Both the position numbers and the translations under genes were made by a program. Shown piece after piece: positions 40,849 to 50,807 of a stretch of 64,000 bases of DNA. How positions within the stretch are numbered: the first letter of the stretch is position 1; the number at the start of each line of letters is the position of its first letter. The notes beneath the pieces were generated by a model. That model was given only the letters and a program-made list of their open reading frames with translations, was not told where the DNA came from and did no database searches. This DNA comes from Erinaceus europaeus. Its lineage: Eukaryota > Chordata > Mammalia > Eulipotyphla > Erinaceidae. The DNA lies in the NCBI RefSeq assembly GCF_950295315.1, contig NC_080165.1, positions 5,785,789 to 5,849,788 on the forward strand, written 5' to 3'.

Positions 40849-41136
40849 TTCTCCCCCTCCTCTCTCTCTGTCTTTCTCTCTCTCTCTCTTTCTCCCCCTC
40901 CTCTCTCTCTGTCTTTCTCTCTCTCTCTCTTTCTCCCCCTCCTCTCTCTCTGTCTTTCTCTCTCTCTTTCTCCCCCTCCTCTCTCTCTGTCTTTCTCTCT
41001 CTCTCTCTTTCTCCCCCTCCTCTCTCTCTCTCTCTCTCTCTCTTTCTCCCCCTCCTCTCTCTCTGTCTTTCTCTCTCTCTCTCTTTCTCCCCCTCCTCTC
41101 TCTCTGTCTTTCTCTCTCTCTCTCTTTCTCCCCCTC

Positions 41137-41168
<32 letters not shown>

Positions 41169-41218
41169 TTCTCCCCCTCCTCTCTCTGTCTTTCTCTCTC
41201 TCTCTCTTTCTCCCCCTC

Positions 41219-41252
<34 letters not shown>

Positions 41253-41304
41253 TTCTCCCCCTCCTCTCTCTCTGTCTTTCTCTCTCTCTCTCTTTCTCCC
41301 CCTC

Positions 41305-41336
<32 letters not shown>

Positions 41337-42143
41337 TTCTCCCCCTCCTCTCTCTCTGTCTTTCTCTCTCTCTCTCTTTCTCCCCCTCCCCTCTCTCTGT
41401 CTTTCTCTCTCTCTCTCTTTCTCCCCCTCCTCTCTCTCTGTCTTTCTCTCTCTCTCTCTTTCTCCCCCTCCCCTCTCTCTGTCTTTCTCTCTCTCTCTCT
41501 TTCTCCCCCTCCTCTCTCTCTGTCTTTCTCTCTCTCTCTCTTTCTCCCCCTCCTCTCTCTCTGTCTTTCTCTCTCTCTCTCTTTCTCCCCCTCCTCTCTC
41601 TCTGTCTTTCTCTCTCTCTCTCTTTCTCCCCCTCCCCTCTCTCTGTCTTTCTCTCTCTCTCTCTTTCTCCCCCTCCTCTCTCTCTGTCTTTCTCTCTCTC
41701 TTTCTCCCCCTCCTCTCTCTCTTTCTCTCTCTCTCTCTTTCTCCCCCTCCTCTCTCTGTCTCTCTCTCTCTCTTTCTCCCCCCTCCTCTCTCTCTGTCTT
41801 TCTCTCTCTCTCTCTTTCTCCCCCTCCTCTCTCTGTCTCTCTCTCTCTTTCTCCCCCTCCTCTCTCTCTGTCTCTCTCTCTCTCTTTCTCCTCCTCCTCT
41901 CTCTGTCTCTCTCTCTCTTTCTCCCCCTCCTCTCTCTCTCTCTTTCTTTCTCTCTCTTTCTCTCCCTCCTCTCTCTGTCTTTCTTTCTCTCTCTTTCTCC
42001 CCCTCCTCTCTCTCTTTCTTTTTTCTCTCTCTCTTTCTCCTCCCTCCTCTCTCTCTCTGTCTTTCTTTGTCTCTCTCTCTCTCTCTTTCTCCCCCCTCCT
42101 CTCTCTCTGTCTTTCTTTCTCTCTCACTCTCTCTCTCCCCCTC

Positions 42144-42178
<35 letters not shown>

Positions 42179-42190
42179 CCTGTCTCTCTC
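40540..42190. repeat. 1.65-kb polypyrimidine array, about 40 units
   Basis: Imperfect units of roughly 36-42 bp: (TC)n TTTCTCCCCCTCC TCTCTCTCTG TCTT. I count about 40 CCCCTCC-type cores. The left and middle units are nearly uniform; from about 41880 rightward they degrade. C and T with only isolated G on the + strand. Because CT-only DNA lacks stop codons in every frame, open frames of 653, 585 and 554 codons cross it; none is a gene. Confidence 0.97.
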
Positions 42191-42191
42191 T

Positions 42192-42392
42192 CTCCTGGGT
42201 TATCTGCCGTCACTATAAATCTACAGTTCCGGGCAGTCATTTCCCCCCCCATTTTATTGGATTGGCCAGAGAGAAATTGAGAGAGGAAGGGGAGATAGAG
42301 AGGAAGAGAGAAAGAAAGACACCTGCAGACCTGCTTCAGCACTTGTGAGGCATCCCCCCTGCAGGCGGGGAGCCGGGGGCTCGAACCGGAAT
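42192..42392 (-). mobile_element. SINE-A/B-like copy after the array
   Basis: CCTGGGTTATCTGCCGTCAC, AGAGAAATTGAGAGAGGAAG, CACCTGCAGACCTGCTTCAG, GGGGCTCGAACCGG; head missing. Confidence 0.85.
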
Positions 42393-42543
42393 AGTTTTGA
42401 ATAAGGTGATAAAATCAGACTTGACATCAGGTTGGATTACTGATTGGCAAGATTTACCTCAGTGCAACAGTAACCATGATGATTTGGCATCAGTGCATCA
42501 GCTGGTCCACCTACAGACCCGCTGACCCATTCATCACCAGTTG

Positions 42544-42837
42544 GTTTTTTAAAAATATTTATTTATCCTCTTTTTTTTGTTGCCCTTGTTTTTTTTTATT
42601 GTTGTAGTTATTATTGTTGTTATTGACATTGTTGTTGGACAGGACAGAGAGAAATGGAGAGAGGAGGGGAAGACAGAGAGGGGGAGAGAAAGACAGACAC
42701 CTGCAGACCTGCTTCACCACCTGTGAAGCAACTCCCCTGCAGGTGGGGAGCCGGGGGCTCGAACCGGGATCCTTACGCTGGTCCTTGTGCTTTGCTCCAT
42801 GTGCGCTTAACCCGCTGCGCTACAGCCCGACTCCACC
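42544..42837 (-). mobile_element. SINE-A copy
   Basis: Nine-bp target duplication CACCAGTTG at 42535 and 42838. Complete body and head complement CGCTGCGCTACAGCCCGACT; no 3' module. Confidence 0.96.
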
Positions 42838-42977
42838 CACCAGTTGTTTTTTGACAAAAGTGTGGAAGAAATGGTCTTAATGAAAAATGATGCCAGGGCA
42901 CACTGGATATCAATATGGGAAAAGTGAATCGTGATCCTTACAATATACCAAAAGTTAATTTAAATGACTCATCGGAG

Positions 42978-43135
42978 CTGGAGGGGTAGCTCAGTGGTAG
43001 AGCCCAGAAATTGTCAATCTCATGCCTCAGAGATGCTTGTTGGTACCACATAGGCCAGAGTACAGCCATGTTCTGATCTCTCTCTCTCTCGTTTTCATAA
43101 AATAGATAAACTAAATAAATAAACAAAAGTGGATC
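42978..43135 (+). mobile_element. SINE-D-like copy with tRNA-Ala-like head
   Basis: GGGGTAGCTCAGTGGTAGAG is close to the 5' half of tRNA-Ala. Then TTGGTACCACATAGGCCAGA, a CT tract and (AAAT)n. It has a SINE tail and no acceptor stem, so it is not a tRNA gene. Confidence 0.75.
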
Positions 43136-43180
43136 TAACATAAGTACGACAACTATAAAATTTCTAGAAAAGCTAAGTTT

Positions 43181-43462
43181 GGGGCCGGTGATGGTGTACC
43201 CGGTTAAGCACACATAGTACAAAGCGCAAGGACCCACCCGAAGATCCTGGTTCGAGCCCCTGGCTCCCCACCTTCAGGAGGGACACTTCACATGCAGTGA
43301 AGCAGGTCTCCAGGTGTCTCTCTTTCTATCTCCCCATTCTTTCTGTTTCTGTCTGTCCTATCCAACAAGATGGGAAAAAATGGTCTCCAGGAGCAGTGGA
43401 TTCCTAGCACTGAGCCCCAGTGATATTCCTGGAGGCAGTAAATAAATAAACAAAATTAAAAG
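43181..43462 (+). mobile_element. SINE-A/B-like copy with 3' module
   Basis: GGGGCCGGTGATGGTGTACC, GGTTCGAGCCCCTGG, body, GGTCTCCAGGAGCAGTGGAT, then a shortened centre to TTCCTGGAGGC. Confidence 0.9.
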
Positions 43463-43529
43463 TAGGAGTTTTGATCTCAAGGTCCACAATGATTTCTTAG
43501 TAACACATAATATATTAGCAGTTTAAAAG

Positions 43530-43680
43530 GGGGGCTGGTGGAAGGTTGTGGTGTACCTGGCTGAGTGCAGCCAACACAAGGCCTGGGTCCCCACCTGCAG
43601 GGGAAACTTAATGAATGGTAAGGCAAGTCTGCAGGTGATTTCTCTTGGTTTCTACCCAATAAATAATTAAAATGAAATGT
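43530..43680 (+). mobile_element. SINE-B copy with internal deletions
   Basis: GTTGTGGTGTACCTGGCTGA, GTCCCCACCTGCAGGGGAAA, TACCCAATAAATAATTAAAA; the B box is mostly deleted. Confidence 0.8.
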
Positions 43681-43890
43681 CAAAAAAATGAGAGGAAGTT
43701 GATAAATTGGACTTTGCCACTGCAAAAATTAGAAAATTCAGTTTTGAGAGATACCATTAAGACAATGCAAAGGGAAGGCCCAGGTTGGGGAAAAAAATTC
43801 CTTTCTCCAGCGAGCTTTCACCCCCACCCCAAATACACTCATCAGCAAAGGAGTCTTAGCAATAATATGTGATAAACTCATACAACTTTT

Positions 43891-44232
43891 TTTCTTGCCT
43901 CCAGGGTTATCACTGGAGCTCGGTGCCCGCACTATGAGTCTACTGCTCCTGGAGGCTTTTTTTTTTTTTTCCATTTTGTTGTCCTTATTGTGGTTGTTAT
44001 TGTTATTGTTGTTATAGCATTGTTGCTGTTGGATAGGACAGAGAGAAATGGAGAGAGGAGGGGAAGCAGAGAGGGGGAGAGAAAGACAGACACCTGCAGA
44101 CCTGCTTCACCGCCTGTAAAGCGACTCCCCTGCAGGTGGGGAGCCGGGGCCTCAAACCGGGATTCTTATGCTGGTCCTTGCCTTTTGCACCATGTGCGCT
44201 TAACCCACTGCACTACAGCCCAGCCCCCCTCT
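43891..44232 (-). mobile_element. SINE-A copy with 3' module
   Basis: GCCTCCAGGGTTATCACTGG to CTGCTCCTGGAGGC, T-run, body, head complement. Target duplication TACAACTTT at 43881 and 44233. Confidence 0.95.
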
Positions 44233-44264
44233 TACAACTTTCTGAGGAGACAACTCAATAAGAC

Positions 44265-44541
44265 AAAGGGAGGGAGATAGCATAGTGGTTAGGCAAAAGA
44301 CTTTCATGCCTGCGGCTTTGAAGTCACAGGCTCAGTCCCCTACACCTACAGTTCATAAGCCTAAACTATACAGTACTCTGGCAAAAAACAAACAAGAAAA
44401 ACAAAAGGACTAGGCAGACAGTATAGTGTTTAAAAGAAAACAAAGCCTTTCATGCTGAGGCTCTGAGGTCTCAGATTCAGTCTCCAGCCACCACCATTAA
44501 GTCAGAGCCGAGCGGTGCTCTGGTTAAGAAAGGAGAAAAAG
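44265..44541 (+). mobile_element. Two tandem SINE-C copies
   Basis: First: GATAGCATAGTGGTTAGGCA to TACAGTACTCTGG and an A-rich tail (to about 44407). Second: GACAGTATAGTGTTTAAAAG, ACCACCATTAAGTCAGAGCC, GAGCGGTGCTCTGG. Both diverged, same orientation. Confidence 0.82.
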
Positions 44542-44770
44542 GCGTGGTCCGGGAGGTGGCACAGTGCTAAAGCTTTGGACTCTCAAGTATGAGGTCCCGA
44601 GTTTGATCCCCAGCAGCACATGTGCCAGAATGATGTCTGGTTCTTTCTCTCTCCTCCTATCTTTCTCATCAATAAATAAAATCTTAAAAAAAAAAAAAAA
44701 GAAAAGAAAGGAAAAAAGAAGGAAAAAGAGAGAGAGGAGAAAAGAAAGGAAAACGAGAAAGGAGAAGAAA
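44542..44770 (+). mobile_element. SINE-D copy with purine tail
   Basis: GGTCCGGGAGGTGGCACAGT, GAGGTCCCGAGTTTGATCCC, GCCAGAATGATGTCTGGTTC, CAATAAATAAAATCTTAAAA, then about 90 bp of A/G-rich expansion. This is the clearest SINE-D reference in the window. Confidence 0.92.
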
Positions 44771-44879
44771 ATAAAGAGGCAAGAGGCATTATGAACAGAC
44801 ACGTCACAAAATAACGGCAAATAAGCACAGGAAAAGACCCTCAGTGTCATTTCATCATACAAACAGTAATATTAATCAC

Positions 44880-45060
44880 AACGCGGAAGGTGGGGAGGGA
44901 CTAGGGGCAGGGGCGTTGGGATCCTGGTGTAGGATAACGGAAAAGAGCCTGCATTGGGGCTGAGAGGGTTTTGCAGACACCTGTCATGGAGAGATGAGAA
45001 TTTGTACCATGTGTCAACAACTACAGGGCAAACCATCAACTCCTCCTATCATAAAAAAGT
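44880..45060 (+). mobile_element. Family E retroposon
   Basis: TCCTGGTGTAGGATAACGGA, GGTTTTGCAGACACCTGTCA, TTTGTACCATGTGTCAACAA, ending CATAAAAAAG. The CACCTGTCAT and ATGTGTCAAC phrases recur at 57770 and 59920. Confidence 0.65.
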
Positions 45061-45231
45061 GCAGTAGGATACTGTTACATACTACCTGGATGGTTAGAAG
45101 AATTCAAGGTTGATAGCACAACCCTCATTGAAGATGTGGAACAAAATTGAAGACCTCATACTCTGATAATGAATGTATAAAATAATGTCACCCTGTGGTC
45201 TGGTGACATAATGGGTAAAGCACTGGACTCT

Positions 45232-45540
45232 TTTTTTTTTTTTGTCTCCAGGGTTATTGCTGGGGCTGGGTGCCTGCACCATGAATCCACTGCTCCTGGA
45301 GGCTATTTTTTCCCTCTTTTGTTGCCCTTGTTGTAGCCTTGCTGTGATTATTATTGTTGTTGATGATGTCGTTCGTTATTGGATAGGACAGAGAGAGGAG
45401 GGGAAGACAGAGAGGGGAAGAGAAGGATAGACACCTGCAGACCTGCTTCACCGCCTGTGACGTGACTCCCCTGTAGGTGGGAGCCGGGGGCCAGTCCTTG
45501 CGACACTGGGCTTAACCCGCTGCGCTACCGCCCGACTCCC
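45232..45540 (-). mobile_element. SINE-A copy inside the SINE-D
   Basis: T-run, GTCTCCAGGGTTATTGCTGG module, body with small deletions, head complement CTGCGCTACCGCCCGACTCC. Target copies AAAGCACTGGACTCT (45217) and AAAGCACTAGACTCT (45541). Confidence 0.95.
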
Positions 45541-45555
45541 AAAGCACTAGACTCT

Positions 45556-45579
45556 TTTTTTTTTTTTTTTTTTTTTTTT
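45556..45579. repeat. Isolated T24 run between target-site copies
   Basis: A pure T-run flanked by GCACTAGACTCT on both sides (45544 and 45581). It looks like a second insertion consisting of poly(A) alone. Confidence 0.75.
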
Positions 45580-45719
45580 AGCACTAGACTCTTAAGCATG
45601 AGGTCCTGAGTTCAATCCCTGGCAGCACATGTACCAGAATGATGTCCGGTTCTTTCTCTCTCTCCTCCTATCTTTCTCATTAATAAATAGATGACATCTT
45701 TAAAAATAACAACAATGTT

Positions 45720-46039
45720 ACCATGTTACACTGGTATTTTCTTATTAAGTTAAAAATATACAGTTTTATTCTTGTTGATAAAGTGCAAACCAGAGGTGGT
45801 GTTTCAACTGCCAAGACAGCCAGACTGTTACCATCCGCTCCCGAGTTGGTGCAGACTTTAGCCCCAGGAATCTCTCAGTCCATGAACCACACGTGTCTGC
45901 ACTTACCCGTGGCTGGGTGGGTGTCTGGAGTGATCCTGGTCTCATCTGGTGGGGTTCTCAGCTGCCCCTCTTTGCCATTCCTAGTTGATCTGGGAGAGCA
46001 GAACACAGCTGCTGCTATTCCTTAGCCAAGCCTCTGGAA
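45720..46039. other. ZC2HC1B intron 4, unassigned
   Basis: No repeat recognised; may belong to the older L1 relic that follows. Confidence 0.4.
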
Positions 46040-46135
46040 GTCTCCAATTTTATTCTTGTTATTTTTCACAAATTTGTTTTAATTATCTGTGTCCTCACAA
46101 GGACAAGCATCTGGTAGTTGTCCTTCACTTCTTTT

Positions 46136-46311
46136 TTTTTTTTTTTAAGTATTTTATTTATTTTATTTTTGAGAGAGATGCAGAGAGAGAAAGACAAAGC
46201 ATTGCACAGCTCCGGCTTATTGTGGTGGTGGTGGGGGGATTGAACCTAGGACTTTGGAGCCTCAGGCATTTAGAGTCTCTTTACATAACCATTATGCTAT
46301 CTACCCCCACC
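46136..46311 (-). mobile_element. SINE-C copy
   Basis: Perfect 14-bp target duplication CCTTCACTTCTTTT at 46122 and 46312. Body AAAGCATTGCACAGCTCCGG, GGGGATTGAACCTAGGAC, CATAACCATTATGCTATCTA. Confidence 0.96.
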
Positions 46312-46388
46312 CCTTCACTTCTTTTCTTATTCACCTAACACCATGACCTCTGGTTTCATCCATTTGTTCCTTCATGACATAATGTCAT

Positions 46389-46615
46389 TTTAAAAAAAAT
46401 GTATTTTTCTTATTATCTTTATTTACTTATTCGATAGAGGGAGCCAGAAATCTAGAAGGAAGGGTGACAGAGATGGAGAAAGACAGAGAGACACCTGCAT
46501 CACTGCTTCACTACTTTCAAAGCTTTCCCCATGCAGGTGGGGACCAGGGGCTCGAACTCAAGCCCTTGGCCATAGTAACATGTGTGCTCAACCAGCTGCG
46601 CCACCACCCCACCCC
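46389..46615 (-). mobile_element. SINE-B copy
   Basis: AATGTCAT at 46381 and 46616. Body GGGAGCCAGAAATCTAGAAG, CCATGCAGGTGGGGACCAGG, head complement ACCAGCTGCGCCACCACCCC. Confidence 0.93.
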
Positions 46616-46629
46616 AATGTCATCTTTTT

Positions 46630-46916
46630 AAAAAATCTTTTTAAAATTAATTTACTTATTCCCTTTTGTTTCCCTTGTTGTTTTATTGTTGTAGTTATTA
46701 TTGCTGTCGCTGTTGTTGGATAGGACAGAGAGAAATGGAGAGAGGAGGGGAAGACAGAGAGGGGGAGAGAAAGACAGACACCTGCAGACCTGCTTCACCG
46801 CCTGTGAAGCGACTCCCCTGCAGGTGGGGAGCCTGGGGGCTTGAACCAGGATCCTCACGCCTGTCCTTGCGCTTTGTACCATATGCGCTTAACCCGCTGC
46901 GCTACCTCTTAACTCT
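46630..46916 (-). mobile_element. SINE-A copy at the same target
   Basis: CAATGTCATCTTTTT at 46615 and 46917 (15 bp). Complete body, head complement CTGCGCTACCTCTTAACTCT; no 3' module. Confidence 0.95.
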
Positions 46917-47079
46917 CAATGTCATCTTTTTTAAGGATGAGTAGAATCTCACTGAGTCTACACCCATAAACTCATCTATTTATAGAGATTTAGGTTGATT
47001 CCACACTTTAAATATTGTGAAGAATCCAACTATGAACACAGAGGTATGTCTCACCTTTAAAATGAGCTTTCATGTCTTT

Positions 47080-47343
47080 TTTTTTTTTTATTTTAACTAA
47101 TGATAGCACGTTAGCATTTTTTTCTCTCTGTATTTCCTCGTTGTTGGATAGGACAGAGAGAAATGGAGAGAGGAGGGGAAGACAGAGAGGGGGAGAGAAA
47201 GACAGACACCTGCAGACCTGCTTCACCGCCTGTGAAGTGACTCCCCTGCAGGTGGGGAGCCGGGGGCTCGAACCAGGATCCTTACACCGGTCCTTGCGCT
47301 TTGCTCCATGTGTGTTTAACCCGCTGCGCTACCTCTGACTCCC
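47080..47343 (-). mobile_element. SINE-A copy
   Basis: Perfect 12-bp target duplication TTTCATGTCTTT at 47068 and 47344. Body and head complete; tail segment unusual (AACTAATGATAGCACGTTAG). Confidence 0.95.
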
Positions 47344-47380
47344 TTTCATGTCTTTAGATATGTGGATGCCTTTTATTTTC

Positions 47381-47930
47381 AAAATCCTTTGATGGGTCTC
47401 ATGTAATACTTCCTTTAGGAGAAAGAACTTCAATAGGAGAAGCAGCAAGGCTAATGGCTGCCTTGGAATTCTTTAGGTGAATAAGTGAAACGGTGTCAGA
47501 TGTCCTGCTGTGTGAGTGTCTTCCATTTCCACGATGGGTTTACAATGTGGGAACTGCTTCTTTAAAATAATTTCCTTTGTAAGGTTTCATCACATGATGA
47601 GTGTATTTTTTGCCCCCTGTGCTTTTATGCTAAAGCAGAGCTTTATAATTTAATTAGCTGCGCCTTTATTATAATTTCAATCAACAAGCAGAATGACTGC
47701 ATACAGCAAGTCCATTTTCCACTACGACCCAATTCACTTTGACTGCATAGAGGTTTAATATGATCCCATCTATTCTCCGGCTTAAATGCTATGAAATGCA
47801 CATGGCTCTAAGTACAGTTACATATAAAAGGGCCTCCTTTGCATGAGTTTGTAAGTAATTTCCCCTGCATAGAATAGTTCCCCATTTCGTGACTCAGTTT
47901 TTGAGATGTGTGTGTATTTATTCTAATTCT
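47381..47930. other. Unassigned; candidate conserved noncoding segment
   Basis: SINE-free AT-rich DNA with homeodomain-type TTTAATTAGC (47656) and an octamer-like TTTGCATGAG (47840). Conservation cannot be judged from one sequence. Confidence 0.35.
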
Positions 47931-48117
47931 TTTTTTTAAAAAAAAGTTTTAATCTTTATTTATTGATTGGATAGAGACAGTCAGAAACCAAGAGGAAGGG
48001 AGACAGACAGAGAGACACCCGCAGCACTGCTTCACCACTTGCAAAGCTTTCCCCATGCAGGTGGGGACCGGAGGCTCGAACCTAGTGTGCTTAGCCAGGT
48101 GTGCCACCACCTGGCCC
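47931..48117 (-). mobile_element. SINE-B copy
   Basis: CTAATTCTT flanks on both sides. Body GATTGGATAGAGACAGTCAG, CCATGCAGGTGGGGACCGGA, head complement AGCCAGGTGTGCCACCACCT. Confidence 0.93.
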
Positions 48118-49084
48118 CTCTAATTCTTATTGACTCAAGTAAGTCTGCCAAGTATGCAACTTGCCTCCATGTTAGGGCGGTTTATGAGCCCAGTGACAAA
48201 GTATCTTTATAATTGAGACTTTCTGTTACAACTTGGACCTGTTGTCCTCATCTTCAACTACATCAACAAGGGTGCTAAATACAAATGCTTGCTTTTAAAA
48301 TAATATTTGTTTTTCTTCTTAGAGTTTTTTTTTCTCTTAAAGCTAAAGTCACCTTCCTCATACGAGTGCTTTTAAAGCCATTATCTCTTAAAGTAAAAGT
48401 TCATTGTGATTTGGGGATGTCATTATAGGTAGAGGGAGAGAGGGCTCAAATTGAGAGAAGTGTGGTACTTATATGGCAGTCCTGCTGTGTTGATTATTGC
48501 TGCAAGAGAATGCCTTTTCTGCTTGCTAAGTATTTGAACTTCTCTTCTCTGACCCCTAGAGACCTGGACTTGATGCATGTCACTCCTATGGGCTCCAGCA
48601 GGACCCAGGGCCTCCCCTTTCACCGCTTGCCCTACAAAGTGGTTGACAATTGCCTACCCCATCTGCTGCCTCCTTGGCTCTCCTCTGAGGCTTTCGTTGG
48701 CAGGGAAATACACTTCAACTTTGTTGTTTTTCATTATGACACACAATTCCCGACACGCAGAAGCGTGACAATGAATGAATGAACAAGGAGGCTTAAGGAA
48801 ACCACACACTCACGGGCATAATAAGCATTGTCTTTCTCCCCCTCCCCAACCTGAACAGGTTTATTATGGTCGTGGCATTTCTGATATAAAAATTTACTTT
48901 TCAGCCAGTCAGACTGAAAATAAACCAAAAGGCACATTCTAGACGGTTTCCTGCACCCTCCCAGTGAGAGGATGGTGCCCTGCAGGTATTTCTGAAAGCA
49001 GTTTCATAGTGGTGGGGGGGACCTACAATTTTGCTAGACCAGTTTTCTTCAGTTAGAGTATCTTCTCCCTGGCCCACTGTGCCA
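48118..49084. other. ZC2HC1B intron 4, unassigned
   Basis: No repeat family recognised over nearly 1 kb. Confidence 0.45.
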
Positions 49085-49265
49085 AACCCTAGTGTGGATT
49101 ATTTTCATTAACTTTCACAACAGGCAATGAAGGGGTGATACGTAGGCACGGGGGGAGCCTGAAACTCACGGGAGGTTGAGTCACTTGTCCAAATTCACAC
49201 ACACAGCAAGCAAACAGCTCTGGCTCAGAACCAGTCAGGCAAGCTGCAGAACTCTCTTCAGTTCC
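49085..49265. repeat. MIR/L2-type relic
   Basis: TTCATTAACTTTCACAACAG, GGTTGAGTCACTTGTCCAAA, TTCACACACACAGCAAGCAA and CTCTGGCTCAGAACC follow the classic MIR/L2 order. Confidence 0.65.
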
Positions 49266-49500
49266 CGACACTGCCCTATGTTATTAATATTGATTTTTTT
49301 TTGCCCAAGGAATTTATCCCCGTGAGAAGGTTCTTGTATTACATGTTTCATCTCTATTGCAGAGACATTATGTCTTCAGAGACATTATAAAGAACCGTGT
49401 CGAGCACATAGTAGGCAGTCAGTTAGTACTGAGTTGATTCTGGGAGAACATTCTGCTTCCCAGAATGGAAACAAGATCTTGGGTTCAGAACTAACTTTTT

Positions 49501-49636
49501 GGGGGCCGGGTGGTGGTACCCCTCGTTGATGCTATAATCCGCAAGGACCCAAGTTTGAGCCCCGAGTCCCCACCTGCAGGAAGAAAGCTTTGTGAGTGGT
49601 GAAGCCAAGCTGCAGGTGTCTCTCTTTCTCTCTCCT
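49501..49636 (+). mobile_element. SINE-B copy cut by a SINE-A
   Basis: GGGGGCCGGGTGGTGGTACC, AGTTTGAGCCCCGAG, CCCCACCTGCAGGAAGAAAG, AGGTGTCTCTCTTTCTCTCT; the tail is missing where the next SINE begins. Confidence 0.88.
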
Positions 49637-49882
49637 TTTTTTAAAAATATTTATTTATTTATTCCTTTTTGCCGCCCTAGTTTTTTATTGTTGTAGTTAT
49701 TATTGATGTCATTGTTGTTGGATAGGACAGAGAGAAATGGAGAGAGGAGCGGAAGACAGAGAGAGGGGGAGAAAGACAGACACCTGCAGACCTGCTTCAC
49801 CGCCTGGGAAGCGACTCTCCTTACACCAGTCCTTGCGCTTCACGCCACTGCGCTTCAGCCGCTGCTACCACCGACTCCCGCT
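49637..49882 (-). mobile_element. SINE-A copy with internal deletion
   Basis: TATTTATTTATTTATTCCTT tail, body to TGGGAAGCGACTCTCC, then direct jump to TTACACCAGTCCTTGC, which removes the B box. Confidence 0.9.
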
Positions 49883-50599
49883 CACATCCATCTTGTCATC
49901 CTTCCCAGGCTGTCTAAAATGAGACAAGACAAAAACAAACCCTGCATGCCTCCTTGCTTTACAGGACCAGACTACCTCCTGGTTTTACGGATAGACTCTC
50001 CAGCCTACAGTTTCCTATCTCTCCTATTTCCCATCTCCCCTGCTGTCTAGTGATTGCAAAGGAAAGACAAGTTGAGACAAATGGCCATTCCAGAGCATCA
50101 CTGAGGACCCAGCGCCCCGGAAACTGAAGTTGTTTTTGGAGTCCGTGTCCAGACACCAGCCCCTTTCCTTCTTTCTGTGGCTCCCTCCCTTCCTCTCCGT
50201 TTTCTTTTTGCCTCCTTCTTCCCGAGTATAGCCGGTCCTTGAAAGCATTGTTTCATTTGGTGTCATTCTCTCTTCTCACATTGATTAAGGAGCGAGAACT
50301 CTAGCCGAAACGGAAAGAAATCAAGTCATTTGAGGACCTCTTCATTTGATATCATTTCGCTTAAATTCTAGTTTTCCGAGAACTTATTACAGCTCCAAGA
50401 TAGGAAGTAGGGTTTATTCTTGCCTCTTGGAGGACCCCAGAGCTCGATTCTAGTGGCCTCAGAAGCAGTTCGCGAGTGACGTTGGTTTCAGATCCTGTTC
50501 CCGACTCTAGATTTTGAATTATCTTCTGTAGCTCCACACCTCCTATATGGCCTTCTGTATCACTCAGTACCACTGCCCGAGCTTTTGAAAATCCCATGC
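49883..50599. other. ZC2HC1B intron 4, unassigned
   Basis: Nothing recognised. Confidence 0.45.
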
Positions 50600-50800
50600 T
50601 GGGGACCGGGCAGTGGTGTACCTGGTTAAGCGCACACATCATAGTGTGCAAGTACCTGGGTTCGAGCCCCTGGTCCCCTTTTCCCCTGGGAAAGCTTTAC
50701 GAATGGTGTAGCAAGGCTGCGGTGTCTGTCTCTCTTCCTCTTTATTTCCCCTGTCCCCTCTCAATTTCTCTTTCTGTAGCCAATAATACTTAAATAAATA
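50600..50800 (+). mobile_element. SINE-B copy
   Basis: GGGGACCGGGCAGTGGTGTA, GGGTTCGAGCCCCTGG, GCCAATAATACTTAAATAAA. Confidence 0.91.
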
Positions 50801-50807
50801 ATATTTA

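Larger units (their letters stand above)
45195..45710 (+). mobile_element. SINE-D copy, interrupted
   Basis: Head GTCTGGTGACATAATGGGTA to GCACTGGACTCT (45231), resuming at 45581 with GCACTAGACTCTTAAGCATG, GTCCTGAGTTCAATCCC and ending in AATAAATAGATGACATC. Confidence 0.9.
46040..47380 (-). repeat. Ancient LINE-1 3' region in four pieces
   Basis: Antisense L1 phrases TCTTATTCACCTAACACCAT, GACCTCTGGTTTCATCCATT, GGTTGATTCCACACTTTAAA and ATTGTGAAGAATCCAACTAT appear in order, split by SINEs at 46136, 46389, 46630 and 47080. Confidence 0.65.

Noticed and set aside
40387..42348. Open frames of 653, 585 and 554 codons on both strands
   Set aside because: They consist of Ser/Leu/Phe/Pro or Arg/Glu/Gly repeats over the CT array. 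DNA made only of C and T (or A and G) cannot form stop codons, so such frames are expected by composition.
42978..43000. Possible tRNA-Ala gene
   Set aside because: Only the 5' half resembles a tRNA. There is no matching 3' acceptor stem, and a SINE body and AAAT tail follow.
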